DNA of 26,751 nucleotides from Victivallales bacterium (GTDB taxonomy: Bacteria; Verrucomicrobiota; Lentisphaeria; Oligosphaerales; Oligosphaeraceae), in assembly GCA_017615955.1 (NCBI GenBank), contig JAFZZD010000661.1:1-26751 (forward strand), given 5' to 3'. Shown here in pieces: positions 8,102 through 16,331 of the stretch. The notes under the pieces are model-generated. The model had not been told where the DNA came from and ran no database searches. It saw only the letters and a program-made list of their open reading frames with translations. Numbering within the stretch: position 1 is the first letter of the stretch; each line of letters opens with the position of its first letter. The position numbers and the translations under genes were made by a program.

Positions 8102-8857
8102 CTAGAAGTACCCGCCCTTGTCGATGATTTCTGAAATGGTGTCGCCCTGATGCACCCATGAGAAAATGTCCACCTCGTTGCGCTCGATGCCTTCGGCGCG
8201 CAGCAGCACGTCGTATGCGATTTCCCTTGGAATGCAGAGTACGCCGTCAATGTCGCCGAAAATGATGTCGCCAGGGCGCACTGTGACCTTGCCGATGCGG
8301 ATTGGCACCTGGTAGTGGGTGATCATGCAGCGTCCCAGCGACCCATTGCTGGTGCGGTACTTGTAGAAAATGGGGAATTTCTGCTCAAGGATCTGCTTTG
8401 TGTCGCGGATGCCGCCGGCGATGACTGCGCCGCGTATGCCCTTTGTGATGGCGGTGGCTGTCATGACGCCGCCCCACAATGAGGCCTCCGTGTCTTCACT
8501 GGTGTCCCAGACCACAACGCCTTCAGGCTTGAAGTCGTCCAGCATCTGTGCACGGAATGTCATTTCGCCTTCAATCATGCAGTTTGGGGCGCTCTTCACG
8601 GTGAATGCCTCGCCGCACACGGTCATTTCGTCCCTCAACGGCATTATGTCGCTGGGCAGGTTCTGGTTGAGGAGGCACAGCTCCCTCATGACGTCGTTCA
8701 CACAGCCAGTGTAGAGCTTCTCGTAGCGTTGGCATATTTCCTTGACCGGCACTGGAAAATCGTTGTTGGGTATGCGCTGGCGCACCGCGATCAGCTTGTC
8801 CAGCTTCATCAAACCCGCTTCCTTCGCCTTGCCTCTCATGTCCTGTAGTGATGGCAT
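8102..8857 (-). CDS. RraA/HMG-aldolase family protein
   Basis: This 251-aa protein belongs to the RraA superfamily, which includes 4-hydroxy-4-methyl-2-oxoglutarate-type class II pyruvate aldolases/oxaloacetate decarboxylases and the RNase E inhibitor RraA. Seen are the WGG...TATAI segment (128-137), GAVIAGGIRDTKQI with the metal/pyruvate-site Arg151-Asp152, and PGDIIFGDIDGVLCIPRE (195-212). It is longer at the N-terminus than RraA proper (about 160 aa), as in many catabolic members. ATG 8857 has AAGGAG about 9-10 nt upstream; the frame extends 29 codons further with no start signal and into a hairpin repeat. It lies between the CE15 gene and the regulator of a uronate operon, so a role in sugar-acid metabolism is more likely than RNase regulation. 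Its substrate is unknown; a KDG-cleaving aldolase is a guess. Confidence 0.8.
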   Translation of the reverse strand: MPSLQDMRGKAKEAGLMKLDKLIAVRQRIPNNDFPVPVKEICQRYEKLYTGCVNDVMRELCLLNQNLPSDIMPLRDEMTVCGEAFTVKSAPNCMIEGEMTFRAQMLDDFKPEGVVVWDTSEDTEASLWGGVMTATAITKGIRGAVIAGGIRDTKQILEQKFPIFYKYRTSNGSLGRCMITHYQVPIRIGKVTVRPGDIIFGDIDGVLCIPREIAYDVLLRAEGIERNEVDIFSWVHQGDTISEIIDKGGYF

Positions 8858-8917
8858 TGTCTTTCTCTCCTTGATTGTTTGGTTGTTGGTATTTGAAAAA
8901 AGTTTTGATTTTTTTAT

Positions 8918-8960
8918 GTGAGCGCCGAGGCGGCGCTCACTCATGTTGCCCTGGCGGAAA
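8918..8960. repeat. REP-like hairpin repeat, fourth copy
   Basis: This is one unit of the same family as 1381-1573, in the spacer between the CE15 gene and rraA. The hairpin is GTGAGCGCCG - AGG - CGGCGCTCAC, a perfect 10-bp stem. Compared with copy 1, one G-C pair has become A-T by changes on both sides, so pairing is kept. The tail TCATGTTGCCCTGGCGGAAA follows. No T-run follows on the minus strand, so it is not a normal rho-independent terminator for the operon. Confidence 0.8.
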
Positions 8961-8983
8961 CAAGCCTCTTGAGCAGATGAAGG

Positions 8984-10306
8984 CTAGTTGGGCTTGCCGA
9001 AAAGTTCGTCCGCCGCGTTGTAGTATTGTTCCCAGTCGTATTCGCGGATGGAATGCTTGCCTTCCTTCACATGGTAGCGTATCTTGCCGCCGATGGGGGT
9101 GTGCAGTGGAGGCATCTCGCAGTTTGGATCCAGCCCTTTCTCGCCGTAGAGCCGCCAAATCTTGGATGCCTCGCGGGTGGAGAGGAATGCACCGTATGGA
9201 TCTGCGTTGAAGTCCTTGCTCGAACTTGTCACGTACAATGCGCGTGGCGCCACCAGTGCCAGCAGCTGGTGCTGGTCCACAGGCAGCTCGTCTATGCGTG
9301 GAATGTATTGCTGGAAGTTGTCCGTTACCCAGTTTGAACGCAGGATGAAGATGCTGGGCAGCGATCCGAAGTCACGCCTGAAGTACTGAGGACCGCCTTT
9401 GCCAGCGTTGTTGCTTACCACCAGCTTGAAGCGCTCGTCATTGACGCCCGCCCACAGGGAGGCCACCGCCAGGCGGCTGTGCCCCACGCAGGCCAGCTTT
9501 GTGGCGTCTACCAGGTCGATCTTCTCCAATGCGTCCGCAATGCGGGAATATCCCCATGCCCAGCCGCCATACGCGCCGAAGTTGCGGCGGCGTCCTGCCT
9601 GCAATTCAGGCAAGGTGATTTCGCAGTCGGGGCGAAGGTCATCGTAGAAGAGACGGAACAGGCTCTTGCGGAAACCATCCAGGTTGTCGGGGAAAATCTC
9701 GCCGTAGCAGGCAGTGCAGGAAGCGTATCCCCGTTTGATGGTCTCGATGTAGTTTGTGCGGAACAAGTCCAGGCCGCGCTTCTGCTTGTTGGGGGAATCC
9801 GCGTGCCAGCGGCCAGGATCCTGTCCAGGTGCGCGGGTGGGGCGTATGTCGTCATCAGGCGTGTTGATCTGGTTGCCGCTGAAGTTCAGATGCACGAATA
9901 CGGGCGGCGGCGTCTTCGCATTCTTGGGAACGTACAGCAATATGTCGAAATCGAATTTCTTGCCGTTGTCCATGCTGCAGTACACACGGTACTCGCGGCG
10001 CAGCGCAATGCCACCCAATGCATCGTCCCTTGAGGCAAGCAGCTTGACTTCCAGATGGTCTGGGGCAGGTGGCATGACGCCATAGACGCAGTCTTTGAAC
10101 TGCTGCAGGATTGTGGGGCGTTGCCTTTCCCATTCCTCCAATGTGTCCGGCAGGGGTGGCAGCTGGTACTTCCTCACCTTGCTTTCGTCGTGGTTCTGAA
10201 AGCGGTAATATTCCTCGAAGTACAGGTTTATGCCCTGCTCGTAGCCGCGGCAGTAGTCGTTCCTTTCTGGTACCCTGGATGCATTCTCGTCCCAATTGTC
10301 TTCCAT
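8984..10306 (-). CDS. CE15-family 4-O-methyl-glucuronoyl methylesterase
   Basis: This 440-aa alpha/beta hydrolase fits CE15 glucuronoyl esterases, which cut the ester between lignin (or methyl) and 4-O-methylglucuronate on xylan. Marks are the nucleophile motif CVGHSRL (Ser277; family GxSRxG-like, here the Gly is Ala), SNNAGKGG, DQHQLLALVAPRALYV, a likely acidic residue in SKDFNADP (Asp365), and the catalytic His418 in GKHSIREYDWEQY. It is the first gene of the leftward operon. The start is uncertain. The frame is open up to ATG 10408, and that extension would add a hydrophobic stretch (MLRILTIIISVVFAML) that could act as a signal or anchor. I prefer ATG 10306 because GGGAG lies about 10 nt upstream and the extension is AT-rich and spacer-like. 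If the longer form is real, the enzyme is exported. Confidence 0.85.
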   Translation of the reverse strand: MEDNWDENASRVPERNDYCRGYEQGINLYFEEYYRFQNHDESKVRKYQLPPLPDTLEEWERQRPTILQQFKDCVYGVMPPAPDHLEVKLLASRDDALGGIALRREYRVYCSMDNGKKFDFDILLYVPKNAKTPPPVFVHLNFSGNQINTPDDDIRPTRAPGQDPGRWHADSPNKQKRGLDLFRTNYIETIKRGYASCTACYGEIFPDNLDGFRKSLFRLFYDDLRPDCEITLPELQAGRRRNFGAYGGWAWGYSRIADALEKIDLVDATKLACVGHSRLAVASLWAGVNDERFKLVVSNNAGKGGPQYFRRDFGSLPSIFILRSNWVTDNFQQYIPRIDELPVDQHQLLALVAPRALYVTSSSKDFNADPYGAFLSTREASKIWRLYGEKGLDPNCEMPPLHTPIGGKIRYHVKEGKHSIREYDWEQYYNAADELFGKPN

Positions 10307-10385
10307 TTTCTTTTCTCTCCCGTTTGTCTGCAGCATTGCAAAAACAACGCTTATGATTATGGTTAATATTCTCAACATTGCCAAA

Positions 10386-10435
10386 TATGAACTATTCATA
10401 ATTACCATTTGAAAAAGTCTGTGGGTACAATACCC
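10386..10435. promoter_or_regulatory. Two short dyads upstream of the uronate operon, candidate operators
   Basis: Two perfect inverted repeats of similar design lie 80-130 bp upstream of the preferred start of the CE15 gene. They are TATGAA-CTA-TTCATA (10386-10400) and GGGTA-CAA-TACCC (10423-10435). Both have arms of 5-6 bp around a 3-nt centre, a size suitable for a dimeric regulator such as the IclR protein of this operon. Regulation is inferred from position only. I could not identify a convincing -35/-10 pair here. Confidence 0.3.
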
Positions 10436-10883
10436 TCTTTGCCAACATTGTCAAGCGAATATGCGAGTTATTAGCACAGATATCCAATAACATTTCCGCA
10501 ATAGCAGAAATACATGCCCTGCCAGCGAGTAGGGCCGCTCTGTGGCCCCTTGCAGGGCATATCTGAAAAGTGATTTTGTCAGATCTTGCTCCTACTAATT
10601 TCCTATCAGAAATATCAATTGCGTTATGGGATGTCTGTGTTAAAAAATAATAGGTGTCCTTGAAATATTAGCTATAACACTCTTGAAATATTAGCTATAA
10701 CACTATAGTACGGCAGAATAAAAAGTACGTCAGAATAAAATCTTTTTTTAGCAATAGAGGTAATTGCAAAACTGGGGTGGCAAGGGCGTCTCGCCATTTT
10801 TTTTTGACCTTGGACAAGGCCGTGGATGGCATTGCCACACCGAGTTTTGCAATTACCTCAACAGAAAAACATACCCTACGACC
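10409..10883. other. Divergent intergenic region rich in repeats and hairpins
   Basis: This is about 475 bp of AT-rich DNA without a gene, between the leftward uronate operon and the rightward protease pair. It holds, in order: a dyad (10423-10435); a hairpin with outer arms ATGCCCTGC/GCAGGGCAT (10514-10522, 10552-10560) and inner arms GGGCC/GGCCC; two tandem copies of CTTGAAATATTAGCTATAAC (from 10659 and 10682); two tandem 17-bp units beginning AGTAC and ending CAGAATAAAA (10707-10740); and a long inverted repeat (10757-10859) just before the first protease gene. A possible weak promoter is TTGAAA (10683) with TATAGT (10704), spaced 15 bp. Confidence 0.6.
10757..10859. repeat. Inverted repeat with TAATTGCAAAAC arms upstream of the protease pair
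   Basis: Arms of 17 bp pair perfectly (GAGGTAATTGCAAAACT at 10757-10773 with its complement at 10843-10859). Imperfect pairing continues inward through GGGGTGGCAA. The loop of about 70 nt contains a small GGCG-TCT-CGCC hairpin followed by nine or more Ts (about 10785-10805), which could act as an attenuator. The same core recurs at 19055-19071, just after the second protease gene, reading TTTTGCAATTA on the plus strand. Confidence 0.75.
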
Positions 10884-13800
10884 ATGAGCAGGAAACTTCT
10901 AGGATTGTTTGCTGTATGCGTGTTTCAAGTAGCCAGTCTGCTGGCCCAGCATCCCACAGGCGTCCGCCAGCTTACGCCCGAGGAGCGCATGGCGGCCATG
11001 AGGGATGTCGTGGAGTATGAGCCGCCAGCGAAAAAGAGGGGCGGGCCGCCTTCGCGTGTAGTCAACCAGGCGCATCTGCCCAAGGTATGGAGCCAGGGTT
11101 CCCTGGGCATCTGCGGCAGTTTCGCCCCAACATACTATGTGCGCAACTACTACGAATCAATGCGCAGGGGCGAAGGCCGATGGGACTTTGACAAGGAGGA
11201 GGACAGAGCCAAGATGGTGTCGCCCACGTGGAGCGTCATTATGGTGGACCATAGCGCGGAGACTGCGCCTGATGGGGCCAATCCGCTCATAACGCTGCGC
11301 ACTCTCTGCAATTTAGGGTATCTAACCCTTGCCGAACTGCCATTTGAAGGCTCATTCCAGGATTGGTATGCGCCCTCCTACGAGGAGCAGCTCACCGCGC
11401 TCAGCCGCAAGGGCGGCAAGACGGTGTGCCTCTCCAACATAACAACGGAGGAGGGCCTTGAAAAGCTGAAGAAGGCACTGGCGGCAGGAGACATCTTCGT
11501 CATCATAACGGATCGCATTCCACCAAACTTCGACCATTATCCATTGAACGGCGAGAATCTGGAAGTCACGTTGGAGGACAACACCAAAATCACCGTCAAC
11601 AGCAACAACCATAATGTCTTCGTATGGCCATCCGAAATCGAGCCCAATTCAACGAGGGAATCTCATGCGCTGACCATAATCGGCTATGACGATGACATGG
11701 TCTACACAGGCAAGGACGGCAAAGAGAAGAAAGGTGCTCTGCTGGCGGTGAACTCCTGGGGCCAGAACTGGGGCGTGGAGGTCAATGGCGAAGGCGGCTA
11801 CATCTGGTTCGCATACGAATCGTTCATGACGCACCACTTCATAAGCGGCGAGGTCTATTCGGCCACTGTTGGAGATGGCAACTACACCCCGACCATGACG
11901 GCGAAGATGACATTCTCCTGCGAAGGCTACACCAATGGGTGGAAGCAGTTCATGGTGGGAAGCTACGGGCGCAACTGGCCAGGCGGATTCGACTTCAAGG
12001 TAAACGGCATTGAGCTGGACAACCCGTTCTTCGGCCTCAATCTCTACGTCAAAGGGCAGCAGGCCGATCCAAGCCGCGCAGAAATGCTGCTGGACATGTC
12101 CGGCTTCGAGAACATGCGCCTCTGGCAGTTTGACGCATATCTTGGCTTCGCCTCCAACATGAGCGATGTGGGCAAGGTGGTCCAGGCGGATTTCTATGAC
12201 GCGAGCCGCAACTTGACACGCAGCGTGCCATTGGACATTGTGGCCAAGCCGTTCAGCACTTCTTACCCCACCTTCGAGTTCGCTCTGCCCACGCTCTATG
12301 ACACCATGCCTGAAGGCGGTCTGCCGCCGCTTTACCCGCATGGCGGCAGCATACAGTTCGGCGACCTCAATGGAGACGGGCTGGTGGACGCGGTCTCGTC
12401 CGTCCGCCAGGACAACGGCATCGAAGAAGGCGTGGTAAATGACGAAGGCATAACCATGTGTGTGGAATCCCGCCATGCCGTCTGGCTGCGCCAGGCAGAC
12501 GGCACATGGCAGGAAAGCCTGCTGCCCATAAGCGGCCTGCATGCCGAGGTCATTCTGGTGGACTTGACAGGGAACGGAGTGCTTGACCTGGCTGCCTCCA
12601 ACGGCACAAACACGTACTTCTTCCAGAATGACGGCAACGGCAACTTCACGCAGCTCGCCGTCATTGCGCACAAAAACGGCGAATATGAAGCGCAAGGCTC
12701 GCCAGGATACTTCGCCACGGCGGACTTCGACAATGACGGTAAGCCAGACTTCATCCTCGTGAATTCAGGACAGACTCAGGTCATTCGGCAGGAGACTTCC
12801 ACAAAATACACTGTCTATCCCGTCTCGAACAAGGTGTTCCGAGAAATATTGCCGATCACATACGACCACTGCCTGGCCGTGGGTGATGTCAATGGAGACG
12901 GGTGGACGGATTTCGTCGCCATCTGCGAGGAGCCAATCTCCTGGAATGAACACTGCATCCTCTACATCAACAACGGCAACCTGCGCTTCACGCCATACGA
13001 ACTGCCTCTCCCAGCCGCAAGATTCACTTCAATCGCAATCGCGGATGCGGACCAGGACGGATGCGATGACATTCTCTACTGCGGAGGTCCACATTATGAC
13101 TGGAATCTTGGTGGAAGCACATCACTGCTCCGCATCCTGCACGGGCGGCCAAATGACGCCAGCGGCAATGTGCAGCTTCCGACGCCAATACCCATTGCGG
13201 CAGGCATAGAATCAAGATGGGGCGGCAATGCGACATGGGCGGATGTGGACATGGACGGACGCCTGGAGGTTATCATGTCAGGCATGCAGGGAACCACACC
13301 CAGCAATGGAAACGATCCGTACGGCTATAATTCCCTCGGCGTGTATCCGCTGCACAAAGTTGGAAACTGCTATCTAAAAATCCTTGCCTTTGACGGAGAA
13401 ATGTACGTGGATTCGCAAATTGAGCTGCCTGGCACGGGCGCGCTCACTGGTCCAACGCTGATGACGGTCACCGACTTGGACAAAGACGGGAAGCCTGACA
13501 TTGTACACGGCGGCCTCTTCTACGCATGCTCGGAGACAATCGCGGGCAGGCAGGGACCTGACCGCAGCGTCACTGGCATGAAATATGTGCACAATGAGGT
13601 GCACGCCAGCAATGCGGCACCATTCGCGCCAACTGGCCTTTCTGCAAAGGACGCTGGCAATGGCAAAGCCACTTTCTCGTGGGAGGACGGGGCTGATGCG
13701 GAGACGCACTCTGGCGGCCTGCGCTATTTCATGCGCGTAGGCACAGCCAGCGGCAAGGACGATGTCATTTCATCCAGCAACAAGTTCCCGCGCAAAAGCG

Positions 13801-16319
13801 GCGTCACGCTCACCAATCTGCCAGCAAAGAAGCTGTACTGGGCAGTGCGCACCGTGGACGCCACAGGAAATGTCTCTCCTTGGTCAGCCGAGGGGACTGT
13901 TACTCCCAGTGGCAGCACACCTAAGCCAAGCGTGCCGACACTGGAATCACTGCCAGATGTGACACCTGTGCCTGACATGGATTATGACAATGTGGACTGC
14001 ACCAGTGCAGACGAGACACAGGGCACTGCATACGCTGGCTATACAGGATACAGCAAGGTGGGCGAGCTCATCGAACTCTATGCCACGCCTAAGGCTGGCT
14101 ACCGCTTCGCCTACTGGGAAGGTCCCGCATTGGAGCCATTGTCCAGAAGCTCAAAGGCATACTACTACGGCGAGGAGAAATTCGTCGCCCACTTCATGCT
14201 GGACACATCCTATCTTCAGGCATCGGAGAAAGCCACTGGCTACCGCGATGACTGCGGAAATCTCTGGCTGTGGGGCAAGTACAAAAACGTGAATGGCACG
14301 GTCAAGCAGGACACGCCGCCCGCCTTTGCGGCTGCCGCCAACACTCTGTATTTCGCGCTGGCAAATGATACTGCATACTACGGAATCAGTGGACCATACA
14401 ACGCGTCAGACTATTACAGCACCTTGGACAGACACCACTGGGCCAATCCATGGGGCGCCAACTGTCTGCTGCGCGCCGTAGACGGCAGCGACTGGAACGG
14501 CAGGGACAGCACTACGGACAAGGAGCAGATCGAACGCGCCTGGGGCGGCCCAGGCGGCCTTGCCGTACTTCTCCCCGCCACCAAAAACAACCGCAGGCTA
14601 AGCGTAATCGGCGGAGCCGAAACAGGCAATGATACAATTAACCTCACGGAAGGGGAGGACATCGTACAATGCGCTGTGCAGGAGGGATTCGTGCTCATAC
14701 TCAATACAGTGGGCAAAGTCAAGGGAATAGGCAACAACGAGCTTTGCCAGCTGGGCGCATCCGCACCGCAGGCCATCACGCAATACGTGGAAATCAAAGG
14801 CCTGCCGCTTATAACATCCATCGCGGCGGGGGCTGGCTTCGGCGCGGCTCTGGATATTGAAGGCAACGTGTGGACCTGGGGCGACAACAGCAAGGGACAG
14901 TTGGGACGCGGCACCGCTGGCGCAACTTATCCCGTGCCAGCCAAGGTCGAGAACCTGTACTCAAAAGTCATCGCCATCGCTGCGGGAGACAAGCATCTGC
15001 TGGCGCTGGACGAATACGGCGCGCTCCATGCCTGGGGCGACAACTACAAGGGACAGCTTGGTGACGAATACGGATTCCCGCTCTCCGACAAGAGGATAAA
15101 GGCGGTCGCGGCCGCTGGCGAGCGCAGTGTCGCGCTGGATGAGCAGGGCAATCTATACGCGTGGGGCGACGGCGAGGCACAGCCACAGCTGCTGGACAAT
15201 TTGTCGTTCACGCCAATCTCCTTCACATTGAGCATTGACGACCGCTATGCCCATCTGCTCCCAATGGCGAGCGGCAACTACGCGGCGCGCACTGGCCAGC
15301 CAATAACGCTGACAGCAAAATCCGACACTGAATCCGCCTTCCAGTACTGGACTGTGAACGGGGTGCTCTCCACAGACAACCCACTGACCGTGACGCCCAC
15401 GGACCCCTTCGTCGTGAAGGCGTTCTTCGCCTCACACCCATCGGTAATCACTCTGGGCGAGCCAGAGATTCTGGAGAATCTCGTGAAAGTGGCCGTCATC
15501 ATGTCAGGTTCAAGCATGGCATACGACGGCATTGACTTCTCTGTGCAGTTTTCCAAGTCACTGGTGTTCTCTGAAATTGAATCTCCATGGCCAACGCCAT
15601 ATTACAAGCCCCAGTTCGAGATTGCCTGCGAGAACGAGGGGATGAAGGTGCTGCGCTTCCTCGTCTATGGAAGCAACTACGACGAAAAGCTGTTCAACAG
15701 GGACAACCTGGATAATGTCCAGCTGTTCAAGTTGGTGTTCATCAAGCCGACAACATCCACCACCGCCTCAGTGACTTTGCCTTCTGCGCCGCGCCTGTCA
15801 CGCGATTGGGGACAGTATTCCGAGGCTTCCGTACTCGGCAATCCAGCCTCCCGCGTCTTTGATTTGCAGGGAGAGAAAATCGAGCCTGGCTCGCCTGAAA
15901 GCTACAAGAATCTAAGCCTCTCGTATCTGCAGCCTCAAGTCTGGAATCCATTCTACCTGCCAGGCGAAAGTGACATTCACACGGTGGCGGAACTGCAGGC
16001 GGCCTTGGGCGTGCAGAATCTGGTCGTGCAAAAATGGGATGGAAGCAAATATGAGGAGGTGGAGGAAATCACGCCGTTCCAGCCATTGCTCATGAAATTC
16101 ACTGGCAATGCACTTCAGTCACTGCCGTACATTGCGGGCGAAACGCCTGGACTTGAGCTTTCCCTGGGGTGGAACTTGGTGGTGCTTCCAACTGCCGCGC
16201 AGCCTCCAGACAAAACCAGGTTCATTTTCACCTTGGACAAAAACAACAAGGTCTATGTTCGCCATTACGGCACCTTGCAGCCAAATGAACTCTACTGGAT
16301 TTTCAAAGACAGCAAATAA
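10884..16319 (+). CDS. Secreted multidomain C1 (papain-like) cysteine peptidase with FG-GAP, FN3, RCC1 and cohesin-like modules
   Basis: This 1811-aa protein starts with a signal peptide (MSRKLLGLFAVCVFQVASLLA|Q). Residues about 50-330 are a papain-like peptidase: oxyanion Gln71 and Cys77 in WSQGSLGICGSFA, His261 in SHALTIIGYDD, Asn290 in LLAVNSWGQNWG. The usual Cys-Trp is Cys-Gly. Seven FG-GAP-like repeats follow (about 486-885; for example FGDLNGDGLVDAV, TADFDNDGKPDFI, VGDVNGDGWTDFV). Then come an FN3 domain (910-1008), an InlB-like repeat (1043-1106), RCC1-type repeats (about 1115-1440; ALDIEGNVWTWGDNSKGQLG, ALDEYGALHAWGDNYKGQLG), another InlB-like repeat (1470-1516), a cohesin-like beta domain (1520-1640) and a C-terminal module (GWNLVVLP...YWIF). 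The frame runs 40 codons further upstream into an inverted repeat; ATG 10884 gives a proper signal peptide. It is followed after 12 nt by the dockerin metallopeptidase. The substrate is unknown. Confidence 0.85.
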   Translation: MSRKLLGLFAVCVFQVASLLAQHPTGVRQLTPEERMAAMRDVVEYEPPAKKRGGPPSRVVNQAHLPKVWSQGSLGICGSFAPTYYVRNYYESMRRGEGRWDFDKEEDRAKMVSPTWSVIMVDHSAETAPDGANPLITLRTLCNLGYLTLAELPFEGSFQDWYAPSYEEQLTALSRKGGKTVCLSNITTEEGLEKLKKALAAGDIFVIITDRIPPNFDHYPLNGENLEVTLEDNTKITVNSNNHNVFVWPSEIEPNSTRESHALTIIGYDDDMVYTGKDGKEKKGALLAVNSWGQNWGVEVNGEGGYIWFAYESFMTHHFISGEVYSATVGDGNYTPTMTAKMTFSCEGYTNGWKQFMVGSYGRNWPGGFDFKVNGIELDNPFFGLNLYVKGQQADPSRAEMLLDMSGFENMRLWQFDAYLGFASNMSDVGKVVQADFYDASRNLTRSVPLDIVAKPFSTSYPTFEFALPTLYDTMPEGGLPPLYPHGGSIQFGDLNGDGLVDAVSSVRQDNGIEEGVVNDEGITMCVESRHAVWLRQADGTWQESLLPISGLHAEVILVDLTGNGVLDLAASNGTNTYFFQNDGNGNFTQLAVIAHKNGEYEAQGSPGYFATADFDNDGKPDFILVNSGQTQVIRQETSTKYTVYPVSNKVFREILPITYDHCLAVGDVNGDGWTDFVAICEEPISWNEHCILYINNGNLRFTPYELPLPAARFTSIAIADADQDGCDDILYCGGPHYDWNLGGSTSLLRILHGRPNDASGNVQLPTPIPIAAGIESRWGGNATWADVDMDGRLEVIMSGMQGTTPSNGNDPYGYNSLGVYPLHKVGNCYLKILAFDGEMYVDSQIELPGTGALTGPTLMTVTDLDKDGKPDIVHGGLFYACSETIAGRQGPDRSVTGMKYVHNEVHASNAAPFAPTGLSAKDAGNGKATFSWEDGADAETHSGGLRYFMRVGTASGKDDVISSSNKFPRKSGVTLTNLPAKKLYWAVRTVDATGNVSPWSAEGTVTPSGSTPKPSVPTLESLPDVTPVPDMDYDNVDCTSADETQGTAYAGYTGYSKVGELIELYATPKAGYRFAYWEGPALEPLSRSSKAYYYGEEKFVAHFMLDTSYLQASEKATGYRDDCGNLWLWGKYKNVNGTVKQDTPPAFAAAANTLYFALANDTAYYGISGPYNASDYYSTLDRHHWANPWGANCLLRAVDGSDWNGRDSTTDKEQIERAWGGPGGLAVLLPATKNNRRLSVIGGAETGNDTINLTEGEDIVQCAVQEGFVLILNTVGKVKGIGNNELCQLGASAPQAITQYVEIKGLPLITSIAAGAGFGAALDIEGNVWTWGDNSKGQLGRGTAGATYPVPAKVENLYSKVIAIAAGDKHLLALDEYGALHAWGDNYKGQLGDEYGFPLSDKRIKAVAAAGERSVALDEQGNLYAWGDGEAQPQLLDNLSFTPISFTLSIDDRYAHLLPMASGNYAARTGQPITLTAKSDTESAFQYWTVNGVLSTDNPLTVTPTDPFVVKAFFASHPSVITLGEPEILENLVKVAVIMSGSSMAYDGIDFSVQFSKSLVFSEIESPWPTPYYKPQFEIACENEGMKVLRFLVYGSNYDEKLFNRDNLDNVQLFKLVFIKPTTSTTASVTLPSAPRLSRDWGQYSEASVLGNPASRVFDLQGEKIEPGSPESYKNLSLSYLQPQVWNPFYLPGESDIHTVAELQAALGVQNLVVQKWDGSKYEEVEEITPFQPLLMKFTGNALQSLPYIAGETPGLELSLGWNLVVLPTAAQPPDKTRFIFTLDKNNKVYVRHYGTLQPNELYWIFKDSK

Positions 16320-16331
16320 GGGGGCGGAACC

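Noticed and set aside
8101..8250. 50-codon N-terminal extension of the IclR regulator
   Set aside because: It overlaps the end of rraA out of frame and has no IclR similarity; ATG 8100 begins a normal IclR N-terminus.
10785..10805. Rho-independent terminator (GGCG-TCT-CGCC then T-run)
   Set aside because: The stem is only 4 bp and no plus-strand gene lies upstream; kept only as a possible attenuator within the inverted repeat.
10764..10883. 40-codon N-terminal extension of the C1 peptidase
   Set aside because: It is translated inverted repeat DNA; the internal ATG 10884 is followed by a proper signal peptide.
11649..12695. Minus-strand open frame of 348 codons inside the C1 peptidase gene
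   Set aside because: It overlaps clear FG-GAP repeats and the catalytic His/Asn region of the plus-strand gene; the product shows no recognisable domain.
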